The notes under the pieces: model-generated
What the model was told of the DNA's origin: nothing
Databases searched by the model: none
Seen by the model: only the letters and a program-made list of their open reading frames with translations
In this document: piece after piece, positions 34,929 through 44,719 of the stretch
Layout: every line of letters begins with the position of its first letter
Position numbering within the stretch: the stretch's first letter is position 1
NCBI GenBank assembly: GCA_017478625.1
Contig: JAFVDF010000009.1
Span: forward strand, 310,001 to 374,000
Direction: 5' to 3'
DNA length: 64,000 bases
From: Alloprevotella sp.
GTDB taxonomy: Bacteria; Bacteroidota; Bacteroidia; Bacteroidales; Bacteroidaceae
Translations under genes and position numbers: made by a program

Positions 34929-36184
34929 ATGAAACACTCTAATATTATCATTTTCCTGCTTGCTGTGATCTTAGGAGGTACTTCAACCTCTGTATGGGCT
35001 CAGGATTTTAGTAAGTCCGATAAAGTTTTCGAATGGTTCCAGGCAGATGAGGCTGACAGTATTTATGCACTTTTTTCGGCTCCTGTAAAGGCACAGTTAC
35101 AAGTGGCTCAATTAAAAGGAATGTATAATATGCTGACGCTGCAAGCCGGTACGCTTCAATCTGCAGATTCTTGGACCGAACAGGAAGTGCAGGGATTGAA
35201 AGTACACGACCGTGTATTACGCTTCAGCAATACTCCGCTAACACTGCGACTGGCTTATCTGCCTACAGGCGAACTGGCAGGGCTGTTTTTTCTACCTGTA
35301 GAGGAACCTGCAACTTCTGCTAACGAACCGGAAGATACGACCACTGAGAATTTTACCTTAGTTAATGATCAATTTCAATTGCCTGCCACCTTTCAGCGCC
35401 CTTTTGTAAAAAAAAACGCTATGGTGCGGTTTTACTCTTAGCAGGTAGCGGGCCACAGGATAAGGATGAAACCCTTGGTCCTAATCATCTGTTGAAAGAT
35501 TTAGCCGATTCGCTGGCTACACTTGGTTATGCCACGCTTCGTTATGATAAGCGCGGTAAAGTTTATGGTGCTCGAACCGCAGAACTTTCCAAAGAAACAA
35601 CTTATCAGACTGAAGTAGTGGACGACGCACTCTGTGCGCTACGCTGGTTGTATAATCAGCCCGAGGTAGATACTACGCGCATCTTCGTGCTAGGGCATAG
35701 TCTTTCGGCAAGTCTTTTACCCTTAATAGTTTCTCAATCATCCGTTCCTTTGGCGGGATATATTGCCTTGGCCGCCCCGAGCCAGAAATTACAGAAGACC
35801 TTGCGGCGACAACTACGTTACTTACAGCAATGCGGACAACTCACGGTCGCGCAGAAAAAACAGACAGAGCAACAGCTGATCAGCAGTGTCCCATCGGAAT
35901 ATTGGAAGTTTGACCAGGCCTATAACCCTGTGAAGATGCACAGAAATCTAAGTTTACCCATGCTTTATATACAGGGTTCTGCCGACTATCAAGTGCTTCC
36001 GGCCGACTTAGAGGCTTACAGGAAGAAACCCGCCCCTCATGCCCGCTATAAGATACTTCCTGCTGTCAATCATCTTATGGGTACTAATCAGCAGGGTACG
36101 CTTGCCGTTCCAGGCGATTATATTCAACGTCAGATTATATCTCCGCTTGTTTTGGAGGAAATTCGCTTATTTTTGCAACCATAA
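34929..36184 (+). pseudogene. Alpha/beta hydrolase with DUF3887-like N-terminus, split by a -1 shift at an A9 run
   Basis: The first frame (34929-35441) encodes a signal peptide (ending SVWAQ) and a DUF3887-like domain of about 100 residues, then stops. The downstream frame continues the hydrolase: AGSGPQDKDE, RYDKRGKVY, nucleophile serine in LGHSLSA (normally GxSxG), aspartate in GSADYQV and histidine in VNHLMG, so the triad is intact. The frames meet at nine A (35408-35416). One extra A, or a -1 slip on the heptamer A AAA AAC in the correct phase, restores one protein of about 418 residues. The second frame has no ATG near its start. It may be a mutation, a sequence error, slippage or programmed frameshifting. 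Confidence 0.75.
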
Positions 36185-36193
36185 TATATTATT

Positions 36194-36625
36194 ATGCAAG
36201 TCAAGATAATCAACAGATCACACCATCCGGTGCCCCGCTATGAGACTCCTCTTAGCGCAGGGATGGATTTAAGAGCCAATATAGATACTCCCATCGTGCT
36301 GCGCCCATTAGAAAGGAAACTGATACCTACGGGTATTTTCATAGCCCTGCCTGAAGGCTACGAAGCGCAAGTTCGCCCACGCTCAGGGCTGGCTTTGAAA
36401 AAAGGTATCACCGTTCTAAATTCGCCAGGCACTATTGATGCCGACTATCGCGGGGAAGTAGGTGTCATATTAGTCAATCTGTCGCAAGAAGACTTCCTTA
36501 TCTCCGACGGTGACCGCATAGCCCAGATGGTCATAAGCCGGTTCGAGCAGGCTGAATGGGTATGCGTTGAGACGCTGGATGAGACCGAGCGAGGCACAGG
36601 TGGCTTCGGTCATAGTGGCGTATAA
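36194..36625 (+). CDS. dut: dUTP diphosphatase
   Basis: A 143-residue trimeric dUTPase that converts dUTP to dUMP, keeping uracil out of DNA and feeding dTMP synthesis. The five motifs are present, including [36 protein letters not shown] and the C-terminal [10 protein letters not shown] that closes over the substrate. It starts 9 nt after the hydrolase stop, with the TPR lipoprotein gene 20 nt downstream. Confidence 0.95.
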   Translation: MQVKIINRSHHPVPRYETPLSAGMDLRANIDTPIVLRPLERKLIPTGIFIALPEGYEAQVRPRSGLALKKGITVLNSPGTIDADYRGEVGVILVNLSQEDFLISDGDRIAQMVISRFEQAEWVCVETLDETERGTGGFGHSGV

Positions 36626-36645
36626 GTCTGCAGTATGTCCGGTCG

Positions 36646-38454
36646 ATGAAAAAGCCTTGTCAAATAGTTTTTTCTGTTCGTAAGTGGCTCCGTTATGCAG
36701 CGATTTGCTGTGTGTTGTCATTGTTGTGTGCTTGCAGTAGTAAAGAATATAAGGTTTCAGCTCCACAACTACCGCAGCGCGTACAGCTGAATGAGGTGCA
36801 GCAATTTCGTTTTCAGAACTTATATCTTGAAAGCATAAGACAGCGCGAACTGGGAAATAAGGACACACAGTTTACCCTACTCCAATCTGCGCAGGCCATA
36901 AATCCGTCGGCAGCGGAAGTACTTTTCGATCTTTCCACGCTCTACCATGAAATGGGAGGGATTATGGATTCTGTCAGTACCCTTACAGGCGACTCTTTAT
37001 TAGAACTGGCTGTCAGGCTGGAGCCCCATAATAACCACTACAAAGAAGTTCTTGCACAGCGATATATCCGTCAGTATCGCTTGTCGGATGCTCGTACGCT
37101 CTACGACCAACTTTATATGGCCCAGCCCAACGAAGAAAAACTTACCATCCTCAAGAGTCTGTGTGAAGCCACCGGACATTTTGCGGATGCCATATATTAT
37201 ACGGAGCAATTGGAGCGTTATCAGGGCGTGTCGGAAGAATCTACTATCGAAAAGTATAGGCTTTACAGCATATTGGGCGATAATGAGAACGCATACAGGG
37301 TTATAGAAGATTTATGCGCGCAGAATCCGATGGATTTGAAATATCGTGTACTCTTGGGCGATTTATTTCTGCAGAGCGGCTATAAGGAACAAGCGCTGGA
37401 TGTCTATCACGATGTACTGACATCCGAACCTGACAATCCATACGCCCAACTTTCGATGTTGGCCTATTATAAGACGACGAAACAGGATAGTCTGTATAAC
37501 CTGTCGCTCCGTAATGTGGTCCTGAATCCTAATACGCAGAACGATGCGCGCAGTGAAGCATTGTTGGGCTATATGCGCATAGGCCTAGCGGAGCGAGATA
37601 CGATGCGCGCCCTGCCTCTGGTCAGAGAAGTGCTCGATTCGGTCAGCGTAGATAAAGACCTCGTAGAGATAATAGACGGATATTTGCAACTGCAGAGCCT
37701 TCCTACCGATACGATGAAGGTTTATTTTCAGCAATTACTCCGTGCTGAACCCGATTATGACAATGCCCGGCTGTGGCTTCTTACGGCTGCCGTTCAGCAG
37801 GAAGATTATGAGGCTATCTTAAAGGTGGCCGGAGATGGTATTCTCTATACTCCCGACAAGCCCATATATTATTTTTACAAGGCATTGGCTCTAACGGACA
37901 TGGAGAATAAGACCGAGGCTTTGGAGACGGTTCAGCGTGGTTTGGAACAGTATGAAGGGTCGGAGTCGGACGAGGCTTTTGGCGAACTCTTTGCTCTCGC
38001 GGGCGACTTACAGCATGAAAAAGGCAACAACGACATGGCTTTTGCCAATTATGAGCAGGCTATCAAGTTGCTGGGTGAAGAAGTAAGTATTTGCAATAAT
38101 TACGCTTATTTCTTGGCCGTTGAAGGAAAAAATCTGGAGCGTGCCGAACAGTTGAGCAAGCACACTATTGACGCAGAACCGCAGAATCCGACCTATCTTG
38201 ATACTTATGCGTGGATACTCTATAAGATGGAGCGCTACGAAGAAGCTGCCATTTATATAGATCAGACTCTTTTACAGACACAAGTGGCTCAAAAAGAAGC
38301 AGATTCCACGGTGTTGGAGCATGCCGGAGATATTTATTTTCGCCTACATCAGACCTCTGAAGCATTGCGATATTGGCGTGAGGCTGTAAAAAAATCTGAT
38401 GATTTGACGCAAATTCGTTCCTTAAAAAGAAAAATAAAACGTAGAAGTTTGTAA
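36646..38454 (+). CDS. TPR-repeat lipoprotein
   Basis: 602 residues. The N-terminal signal ends in a lipobox (LLCAC at about 26-30), so it is a lipoprotein made with Lgt. The rest is built of tetratricopeptide repeats from about residue 50 to 590; the clearest are around ALDVYHDVLTSEPDNPYAQL and the last three units. Such scaffolds mediate protein contacts at the envelope; no partner is known. It is followed by another lipoprotein (DUF4292) and an EnvC-like protein, suggesting an envelope-assembly operon. Confidence 0.85.
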   Translation: MKKPCQIVFSVRKWLRYAAICCVLSLLCACSSKEYKVSAPQLPQRVQLNEVQQFRFQNLYLESIRQRELGNKDTQFTLLQSAQAINPSAAEVLFDLSTLYHEMGGIMDSVSTLTGDSLLELAVRLEPHNNHYKEVLAQRYIRQYRLSDARTLYDQLYMAQPNEEKLTILKSLCEATGHFADAIYYTEQLERYQGVSEESTIEKYRLYSILGDNENAYRVIEDLCAQNPMDLKYRVLLGDLFLQSGYKEQALDVYHDVLTSEPDNPYAQLSMLAYYKTTKQDSLYNLSLRNVVLNPNTQNDARSEALLGYMRIGLAERDTMRALPLVREVLDSVSVDKDLVEIIDGYLQLQSLPTDTMKVYFQQLLRAEPDYDNARLWLLTAAVQQEDYEAILKVAGDGILYTPDKPIYYFYKALALTDMENKTEALETVQRGLEQYEGSESDEAFGELFALAGDLQHEKGNNDMAFANYEQAIKLLGEEVSICNNYAYFLAVEGKNLERAEQLSKHTIDAEPQNPTYLDTYAWILYKMERYEEAAIYIDQTLLQTQVAQKEADSTVLEHAGDIYFRLHQTSEALRYWREAVKKSDDLTQIRSLKRKIKRRSL

Positions 38455-38499
38455 TATTGTAATTCGAACCGACCTAAACTAGACAAAATATCCCGCATA

Positions 38500-39342
38500 A
38501 TGCACCTATCCCACCCCTATAATATACGCTTTCTGCTCCTTATTCTGTCGCTCGTTTTCCTGTGTGCATGTACCTCAAAGCAAAGTGTGGTCAGTTCAGA
38601 CAATGAGCCTGCTAACCAATGGGCTCATCGCGTAGAGCAACAGAAACAGACGGCCGAATGTCAGACCGCTCGCGTCAGTGTAAATCTCAGTCAGGGACAG
38701 AAAAACATCTCTTGCAGTGGCACACTGCGTATGAAACGCGACGATGTAGTCCAACTTTCGCTCACTTTTCTCGGAGTTGAAGTGGGACGCCTTGAATGTA
38801 CACCTACAGACGTACTACTTATCGATAGAATCAATAAGCAATATATCCGCGCCCCATATAGCGATGTGGATTTTCTGGCTGCTGCAGGTCTGGATTTCTA
38901 TGCGTTGCAGTCGCTCTTCCGTGGCGAACTTTTTGTACCAGGCACTAAAAATACAGCGCAATCCCTCCACAGGTTTCATGCTACGGAGGCGGGCGAGCAT
39001 ATCCTGCTTGCATTGACAGACGCCCCAGAGTTGGAATACAATTTCATTGTGACCAAAAAGAATGCCACAATCAGTCGCTTTGAAGCCACGCCAAAGCAAG
39101 CGAATACCTCACTCGGATTTGTATGTCGCTACGGCAATATCGGCACACTTGACAATAAGCCCGTTCCACAACAGCTGGATATGGAGGTAAAGGGTACTTC
39201 CGAGCCCTTACAGCTATCGCTGAGCCTTTCGCGTCTAAGCACAAATGCTAATTGGGAAACCCGCACCACGCCCAAAGCCTCCTACAAGCAATTGACAAAT
39301 ACCCGTCAAATTATCAACCGACTACTCCAACTCGCCCAGTGA
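38500..39342 (+). CDS. DUF4292 lipoprotein
   Basis: 280 residues with a lipoprotein signal (lipobox FLCAC at about 22-26) and a DUF4292 domain. The beta-rich pattern (ISCSGTLRMKRDDVVQLSLT, VGRLECTPTDVLLID) resembles LolA/LolB-type folds, suggesting lipid or lipoprotein handling, but the function is not established. Its stop overlaps the GTG start of the EnvC-like gene (GTGA), implying tight translational coupling. Confidence 0.82.
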   Translation: MHLSHPYNIRFLLLILSLVFLCACTSKQSVVSSDNEPANQWAHRVEQQKQTAECQTARVSVNLSQGQKNISCSGTLRMKRDDVVQLSLTFLGVEVGRLECTPTDVLLIDRINKQYIRAPYSDVDFLAAAGLDFYALQSLFRGELFVPGTKNTAQSLHRFHATEAGEHILLALTDAPELEYNFIVTKKNATISRFEATPKQANTSLGFVCRYGNIGTLDNKPVPQQLDMEVKGTSEPLQLSLSLSRLSTNANWETRTTPKASYKQLTNTRQIINRLLQLAQ

Positions 39343-40682
39343 GCCACCAACGCCCTCATATATCTTTGCTTTGTCTCATTTTCTGCCTCGGAATGAGCTT
39401 TTTGTTCGTTTCCTCTGCTCAGGCACAAAACAAAAAGATAGACAAGCTAAAGACGCAGAGCGAACAGCTTAAGAAACAGATGGCCGAGAGTGAGCAATTG
39501 CTCCGCACCACAAAGAAAGATGTGAAGTCGCAGTTGAATAATCTTTACGTCATCAACAACCAGCTCGGCAAGCAGCAGAAATATGTAGATGACATACAGA
39601 CAGAAGTCAATAGCCTGGGTAAGGACATTGACCGCCTTAAGTTGCGCATTGACAGTTTGGAGAAAGATCTCAACAAGTGCCGTGAACGCTTCCGTCGGAG
39701 CGTGATGTATTTATTTAAGAATCGTTCGTTTAAAAGTAAGTGGCAGTTTATCCTTTCGTCCAAGAATTTTAGGCAGATGCAACGCCGTTTGCGTTACGCC
39801 TCCGAGTATGCGCGCTACCAGAAGGCACAAGGTGTTATCCTGCGCCAGAAGGAAGATGTGTTGAAGGCTGAGCAGACAAAAATGTTACAGCTGAAGGGCG
39901 AGAAAGACCAATTACTCAACGAAGGAAAACAACAGCAACAACAACTTGACGCCAAGCGTGCAGAGCAACAAAAGGTAGTCAATCAGCTCAACTCTAAGCA
40001 GAAACAACTCCAAAGCACCCTTGCGCAGCAAAAGAAGAGAATCACGGATCTCAATCGCCAGATAGATCGCCTTATACAGCAGGAAGTAGCCGCGGCAGAA
40101 CGCCGTCGGAAGCAGGAAGAAGCCCGTCGTGCAGCCCAGGCCAAAAAGAACAATCAGTCTGCGGCAACGGCTAACAACAATAAAGGTAAGGCGAACGCCA
40201 AGGGAGCTACAGGAAATGCTTCGACGGCTAAGCCCACGTTTAAAAACGAGAGCCAGGAAGACCGCATTATCAGCAATAATTTTGTAGCCAACAAGGGGCG
40301 CCTCCCTGTCCCCATAACAGGCAGCTACGCTATCACGGGCCGATTTGGGGCTTACACCGTTAGCGGACTCAGCAATGTAAGGCTTGACAATCCCGGCATA
40401 AATATAACGGGTCGTCCGGGCGCTCAGGCACGCAGTGTCTTTAAGGGAGAGGTCACCGCCGTATTTGCGTACGCAGGTCTCTATAATGTAATTGTGCGCC
40501 ATGGTAATTATATGACTGTGTACAGCAACCTATCGAGCGTCAGCGTAAGGAAAGGTCAGAAAGTGGAGGCCCGGCAGAACCTTGGGCCTATTGCAGGCGA
40601 CGGCTCGGGCAACGTAACCTTACAGTTCCAAATCCGACAAAATACTTCAAAGGTCAATCCTGAAAGTTGGCTGGCTCTATAG
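39339..40682 (+). CDS. EnvC-like murein hydrolase activator with degenerate M23/LytM domain
   Basis: About 447 residues from GTG 39339, which overlaps the previous stop by 4 nt; the ATG at 39252 would overlap that gene by 90 nt. A signal peptide ends at SSAQAQ. Long coiled coils fill about 30-300, with Gln/Lys-rich heptads. The C-terminal LytM-like domain lacks the zinc ligands (LQFQIR in place of the HxH motif), so it should activate an amidase rather than cut peptidoglycan, as EnvC does at division. Confidence 0.88.
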   Translation: MSHQRPHISLLCLIFCLGMSFLFVSSAQAQNKKIDKLKTQSEQLKKQMAESEQLLRTTKKDVKSQLNNLYVINNQLGKQQKYVDDIQTEVNSLGKDIDRLKLRIDSLEKDLNKCRERFRRSVMYLFKNRSFKSKWQFILSSKNFRQMQRRLRYASEYARYQKAQGVILRQKEDVLKAEQTKMLQLKGEKDQLLNEGKQQQQQLDAKRAEQQKVVNQLNSKQKQLQSTLAQQKKRITDLNRQIDRLIQQEVAAAERRRKQEEARRAAQAKKNNQSAATANNNKGKANAKGATGNASTAKPTFKNESQEDRIISNNFVANKGRLPVPITGSYAITGRFGAYTVSGLSNVRLDNPGINITGRPGAQARSVFKGEVTAVFAYAGLYNVIVRHGNYMTVYSNLSSVSVRKGQKVEARQNLGPIAGDGSGNVTLQFQIRQNTSKVNPESWLAL

Positions 40683-40730
40683 ATAGAAACATTTTAACCA
40701 TCAATACATAATCTTAAATTTTTAATTATT

Positions 40731-42890
40731 ATGACTATTCATCCTCTTTTCTGGCTGGTACCCATCGCTTCAGTGGTGGCTCTGGCCGCAGCCTTCACCT
40801 TTTTTAAATTGATGTTGAAGGCAGATGAAGGCACGCCACGTATGCGTGAGATTGCACAGCATGTTCGTGTCGGTGCTATGGCCTATTTGAAACAGCAGTA
40901 CAAGGTTGTGCTGATTGTATTTATTGTGCTGGCTATCGTATTTTCCTTTATGGCATACGTTTTGAAAGTACAAAATCCGTGGGTTCCCTTTGCTTTCCTT
41001 ACGGGTGGTTTCTTTAGCGGACTGGCAGGTTTCTTTGGTATGAAAACTGCAACCTATGCCAGCGGTCGTACAGCCAACGCTGCTCGGAAAAGTCTGGACG
41101 GCGGATTGAAAATAGCATTCCGTAGCGGTGCTGTAATGGGTTTGACCGTAGTAGGTTTAGGTTTGCTGGACATAGCAGTATGGTTCCTTATCCTTAACCA
41201 CTTCTATGCAGGCGAAGCAAAGGCACTTATCATCATTACCACTACGATGCTGACATTTGGTATGGGTGCATCTACTCAGGCCCTATTTGCACGTGTGGGC
41301 GGTGGTATATATACGAAAGCTGCCGACGTAGGTGCCGATATCGTAGGTAAGGTTGAGCAAGACATTCCCGAAGATGATCCACGCAATCCTGCTACTATCG
41401 CCGACAATGTAGGTGATAACGTAGGCGACGTGGCTGGTATGGGTGCAGACCTTTATGAGAGCTATTGTGGCTCCATACTTTCCACCGCAGCCCTCGGTGC
41501 TACTGCTTTTGCGCTTCAGCCGGATATGCAAATGCGTGCGGTGCTCGCTCCGATGCTCATAGCCGCCGTAGGTATTTTCCTATCGCTTATAGGTATTTTC
41601 CTCGTGCGTACGAAGGAAGGTGCTACCATGCGCGATCTTCTCAAGAGCCTGGCGCTCGGTACCAACGTGAGCGCTGTGCTGATAGCCATAGCAACTTTTG
41701 GAATCCTTTATGGACTGGGTTTAGACAATTGGCTGGGCCTCTCATTCAGCGTTATCAGCGGTTTGCTTGCCGGTGTAATCATCGGACAGGCTACGGAATA
41801 TTACACCTCTCATAGTTACAAGCCGACTCAGGACATATCCAAGGCAGGTCTTACAGGCTCCGCTACGGTTATTATTAAAGGTATCGGTACCGGTATGATA
41901 AGCACGTGTATTCCTGTTATTACGATCTGCGTAGCTATCCTTATGAGTTATCTGTGTGCCAACGGTTTTGTACTTGATATGACACAACCTGGTGCTATTT
42001 CGCAAGGACTTTATGGTATAGGAATCGCCGCTGTCGGCATGCTTTCCACGTTGGGTATCACGCTGGCTACTGATGCGTATGGTCCTATCGCCGACAACGC
42101 GGGCGGAAACGCCGAGATGTCGGAACTTGGCGAGGAGGTACGTCATCGTACAGACGCACTTGACGCTCTGGGCAATACTACGGCCGCTACAGGTAAGGGT
42201 TTTGCCATTGGTTCTGCCGCACTTACAGCCTTGGCACTGCTTGCTTCTTACATCGAGGAGGTTAAAATTGCCAAACCCGAACTCGCAGACCTTTCGATAC
42301 CCGAATTTATGGATCAGTTCCAAGTTAATCTGATGAATCCGCGCGTACTTGTAGGTGCATTCATCGGTGCTATGGCTGCATTCCTCTTCTGCGGTCTGAC
42401 GATGGAAGCTGTTGGTCGCGCTGCTCAGGATATGGTGCAGGAAGTTCGCGACCAGTTTAAGCGCATCGCAGGTATTCTGGAAGGAAAAGCCACGCCCGAC
42501 TATCGCCGTTGTGTAGAGATTTCTACTCGCGCAGCCCAGCGAGAGATGATCGTGCCTTCTGTATTGGCCATTCTCATACCTATCGTTACCGGTTTGATAC
42601 TTGGCGTGCCTGGTGTGCTTGGCCTGTTGGTAGGTGGCCTATGCGCAGGTTTCACTCTGGCTGTCTTTATGGCCAACGCAGGCGGTGCATGGGACAATGC
42701 GAAGAAGAATGTAGAAGAAGGTAACTTTGGAGGTAAAGGTTCCTTTGCCCACAAGGCTACTATCGTAGGCGATACCGTAGGTGACCCGTTCAAAGATACC
42801 AGCGGCCCAAGTTTGAATATTCTTATCAAACTTATGTCGATGGTTAGCGTAGTGATGGCAGGACTTACCGTAGCCTATCATCTGCTTTAA
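40731..42890 (+). CDS. hppA: Membrane-bound ion-translocating pyrophosphatase
   Basis: 719 residues with about 16 membrane segments. It couples PPi hydrolysis to H+ or Na+ pumping. The catalytic site is conserved: [20 protein letters not shown], the [13 protein letters not shown] block, and [16 protein letters not shown]. The motif [10 protein letters not shown] has alanine where K+-independent enzymes have lysine, marking a K+-dependent enzyme; that class often pumps Na+. It is a single-gene unit with a strong terminator at 42926. Confidence 0.95.
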   Translation: MTIHPLFWLVPIASVVALAAAFTFFKLMLKADEGTPRMREIAQHVRVGAMAYLKQQYKVVLIVFIVLAIVFSFMAYVLKVQNPWVPFAFLTGGFFSGLAGFFGMKTATYASGRTANAARKSLDGGLKIAFRSGAVMGLTVVGLGLLDIAVWFLILNHFYAGEAKALIIITTTMLTFGMGASTQALFARVGGGIYTKAADVGADIVGKVEQDIPEDDPRNPATIADNVGDNVGDVAGMGADLYESYCGSILSTAALGATAFALQPDMQMRAVLAPMLIAAVGIFLSLIGIFLVRTKEGATMRDLLKSLALGTNVSAVLIAIATFGILYGLGLDNWLGLSFSVISGLLAGVIIGQATEYYTSHSYKPTQDISKAGLTGSATVIIKGIGTGMISTCIPVITICVAILMSYLCANGFVLDMTQPGAISQGLYGIGIAAVGMLSTLGITLATDAYGPIADNAGGNAEMSELGEEVRHRTDALDALGNTTAATGKGFAIGSAALTALALLASYIEEVKIAKPELADLSIPEFMDQFQVNLMNPRVLVGAFIGAMAAFLFCGLTMEAVGRAAQDMVQEVRDQFKRIAGILEGKATPDYRRCVEISTRAAQREMIVPSVLAILIPIVTGLILGVPGVLGLLVGGLCAGFTLAVFMANAGGAWDNAKKNVEEGNFGGKGSFAHKATIVGDTVGDPFKDTSGPSLNILIKLMSMVSVVMAGLTVAYHLL

Positions 42891-42925
42891 TGCTTTCCGT
42901 CGGTTGACGGAACAGGCTAATCAGA

Positions 42926-42965
42926 TTAGGGAAGGCCCCGTTAGGTGGCTTTCCCTAACTTTTTT
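42926..42965 (+). terminator. Terminator of hppA
   Basis: TTAGGGAAGGCC pairs with GGCTTTCCCTAA (one wobble), followed by CTTTTTTG, about 35 nt past the stop. Confidence 0.88.
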
Positions 42966-43064
42966 GCAAAAAAAGCTGTCAAGGGCAATCGGTCTATAAT
43001 AGGGCGATTGGGTGCAATTTTGCAAAGTCGAGTTTAAATTTTTGCAAAAATAAATGCCATTTTA

Positions 43065-43096
43065 TTTGGTGTATATTGTATTATGCCCTATTTTTG
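43065..43096 (+). promoter_or_regulatory. Strong promoter inside the hppA-miaB gap
   Basis: TTTG at 43065-43068, then 20 nt, then TATTTTTG at 43089-43096: both Bacteroidota promoter elements at near-ideal spacing. Transcription should begin near 43101, although no gene starts until 43272. Confidence 0.65.
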
Positions 43097-43100
43097 CGAA

Positions 43101-43200
43101 GTACAAGTTACAAAACAAAGACCTAACCTTGTTGTATGAAAAACGCAGGTATGGAGACTTTGCAGAATGGAACACTGCAGCGTCTCCATACTTCATTTTG
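43101..43200 (+). ncRNA. Candidate small RNA or structured leader upstream of miaB
   Basis: It begins just after a strong promoter. GTATGGAGAC (43149-43158) pairs perfectly with GTCTCCATAC (43182-43191), and an inner TGCAG/CTGCA stem encloses a 9-nt loop. TTCATTTTGG follows, a weak U-tract. No known RNA family is recognised. It could be a separate small RNA, or the leader of a longer miaB transcript; miaB also has its own promoter at 43255. Confidence 0.4.
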
Positions 43201-43254
43201 GTAGGTATCGTTCATTTTTCCGGCCGAGGCAGGCTTGAGCCGACACAGTTTTTC

Positions 43255-43262
43255 TAATTTTG
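43255..43262 (+). promoter_or_regulatory. -7 promoter box directly before miaB
   Basis: TAATTTTG ends 9 nt before ATG 43272, so the leader is about 5 nt. A TTG at 43235-43237 could be the -33 element (17-nt spacing). Confidence 0.6.
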
Positions 43263-43271
43263 CACCCGATT

Positions 43272-44618
43272 ATGAAACGACTTTTTATCGAGACTTACGG
43301 TTGCCAGATGAACGTGGCAGACAGCGAAGTGGTAGCGAGCGTGATGAAAATGTCGGGCTACGAGCCTGCCGAGACGCTTGAAGAGGCTGATGCAATATTT
43401 CTGAACACGTGTTCCGTACGCGACAAGGCTGAGCAGAAGGTTTTCCATCGCCTTGCAGAGCTCCACGGACTGCGTACGCGTACGGGGCGGCCTCGCATCA
43501 TTGGCGTACTGGGCTGTATGGCTGAGCGCGTAAAGGAAACCTTGCTCAACGAACATCATGCCGATATTGTGGCGGGCCCAGACTCCTACCTTTCACTTCC
43601 GGACCTTATGACACAGGCTGAAAGAGGCCTGAAAGCAATAGATACGAACCTTTCGCTAACAGAGACCTACCGCGAAATTGTGCCCATGCGTGTTGCGGGA
43701 AATCGGTTGAGCGGTTTTGTCAGCATCACGCGTGGTTGTAATAATTTTTGCCACTATTGTATCGTCCCCTACACACGTGGGCGTGAACGGAGCCGTGATG
43801 TAGCCAGCATATTGCGCGAAGCCCTCGATTTGCAGGAGCGTGGTTTTAAGGAACTGACTTTATTGGGACAAAATGTGAATAGTTACCATTTTGTGCCGGA
43901 AGGGGCTGGCGGTCCGGAGGATGCAGTAGATTTTCCACAACTTCTTCGGAGGGTAGCACAGGCCGTTCCGAATATGCGCGTGCGCTTTACTACGAGCCAT
44001 CCCAAAGATATGAGCGACGAAACACTCCGTGTCATTGCAGAAGAACCTAATGTGTGTCGCCACATCCATCTTCCCGTGCAGAGTGGTTCCAATGCCGTGC
44101 TGGAAAAGATGAATCGGAAATATACGCGCGAGTGGTATCTCGGTCGCGTGGAAGCCATCCGCCAGATTATACCAGACTGTGGTCTTTCTACAGACATATT
44201 TGCCGGCTATTGCGGAGAGACGGAGGAGGACCACCAACAGAGCCTCAGTCTTATGCGCTTATGCGCTTACGACAGCGCCTTTATGTTCAAGTACAGTGAA
44301 CGCCCGGGCACTTTCGCGCAACGGCATTTTCCCGACGATATACCCGACGAGGTAAAGACCCGACGCCTCAACGAACTGATAGCTCTGCAAAACGAACTCA
44401 GCGCAGAGAGTAATCGCGGGTGCGAAGGGCGTGAGTTTGAAATACTGGTAGAAGGCAGGAGCAAGCGAAGTGCAGACGAGCTGTTCGGACGCACTGAGCA
44501 GAATAAAGTAGTAGTCTTTCCGCGCGGCAGTCATCACGCAGGCGAGTTTTTGCGCGTCAGAATTGTGGGTAGCAGTAGTGCTACATTGCGTGGCGTAGTG
44601 GTGGAGGACGAGAAGTAG
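43272..44618 (+). CDS. miaB: tRNA-2-methylthio-N6-dimethylallyladenosine synthase
   Basis: MiaB is a radical-SAM enzyme that adds the 2-methylthio group to i6A37 of tRNA. The auxiliary-cluster cysteines are in ETYGCQMN, LNTCSVR and VLGCMAE; the radical-SAM triad is RGCNNFCHYC; the C-terminus has a TRAM-like RNA-binding domain. ATG 43272 (MKRLFIE) gives 448 residues; the in-frame TTG at 43260 overlaps the promoter box. The mRNA appears nearly leaderless. Confidence 0.95.
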   Translation: MKRLFIETYGCQMNVADSEVVASVMKMSGYEPAETLEEADAIFLNTCSVRDKAEQKVFHRLAELHGLRTRTGRPRIIGVLGCMAERVKETLLNEHHADIVAGPDSYLSLPDLMTQAERGLKAIDTNLSLTETYREIVPMRVAGNRLSGFVSITRGCNNFCHYCIVPYTRGRERSRDVASILREALDLQERGFKELTLLGQNVNSYHFVPEGAGGPEDAVDFPQLLRRVAQAVPNMRVRFTTSHPKDMSDETLRVIAEEPNVCRHIHLPVQSGSNAVLEKMNRKYTREWYLGRVEAIRQIIPDCGLSTDIFAGYCGETEEDHQQSLSLMRLCAYDSAFMFKYSERPGTFAQRHFPDDIPDEVKTRRLNELIALQNELSAESNRGCEGREFEILVEGRSKRSADELFGRTEQNKVVVFPRGSHHAGEFLRVRIVGSSSATLRGVVVEDEK

Positions 44619-44638
44619 GACCTGTCCGCCGAAAACAT

Positions 44639-44674
44639 AAAGGAGAAACCCGTCCAGACGAGTTTCTCCTTTTA
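44639..44674. terminator. Terminator shared by converging miaB and kbl
   Basis: AAAGGAGAAAC pairs with GTTTCTCCTTT around a 12-nt loop, with T or A runs on both sides, so it can act in both directions. Confidence 0.85.
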
Positions 44675-44719
44675 TAATATATAGGAATAGGAGCAGGGGA
44701 TACTGCTTTTTTCGTGCAA

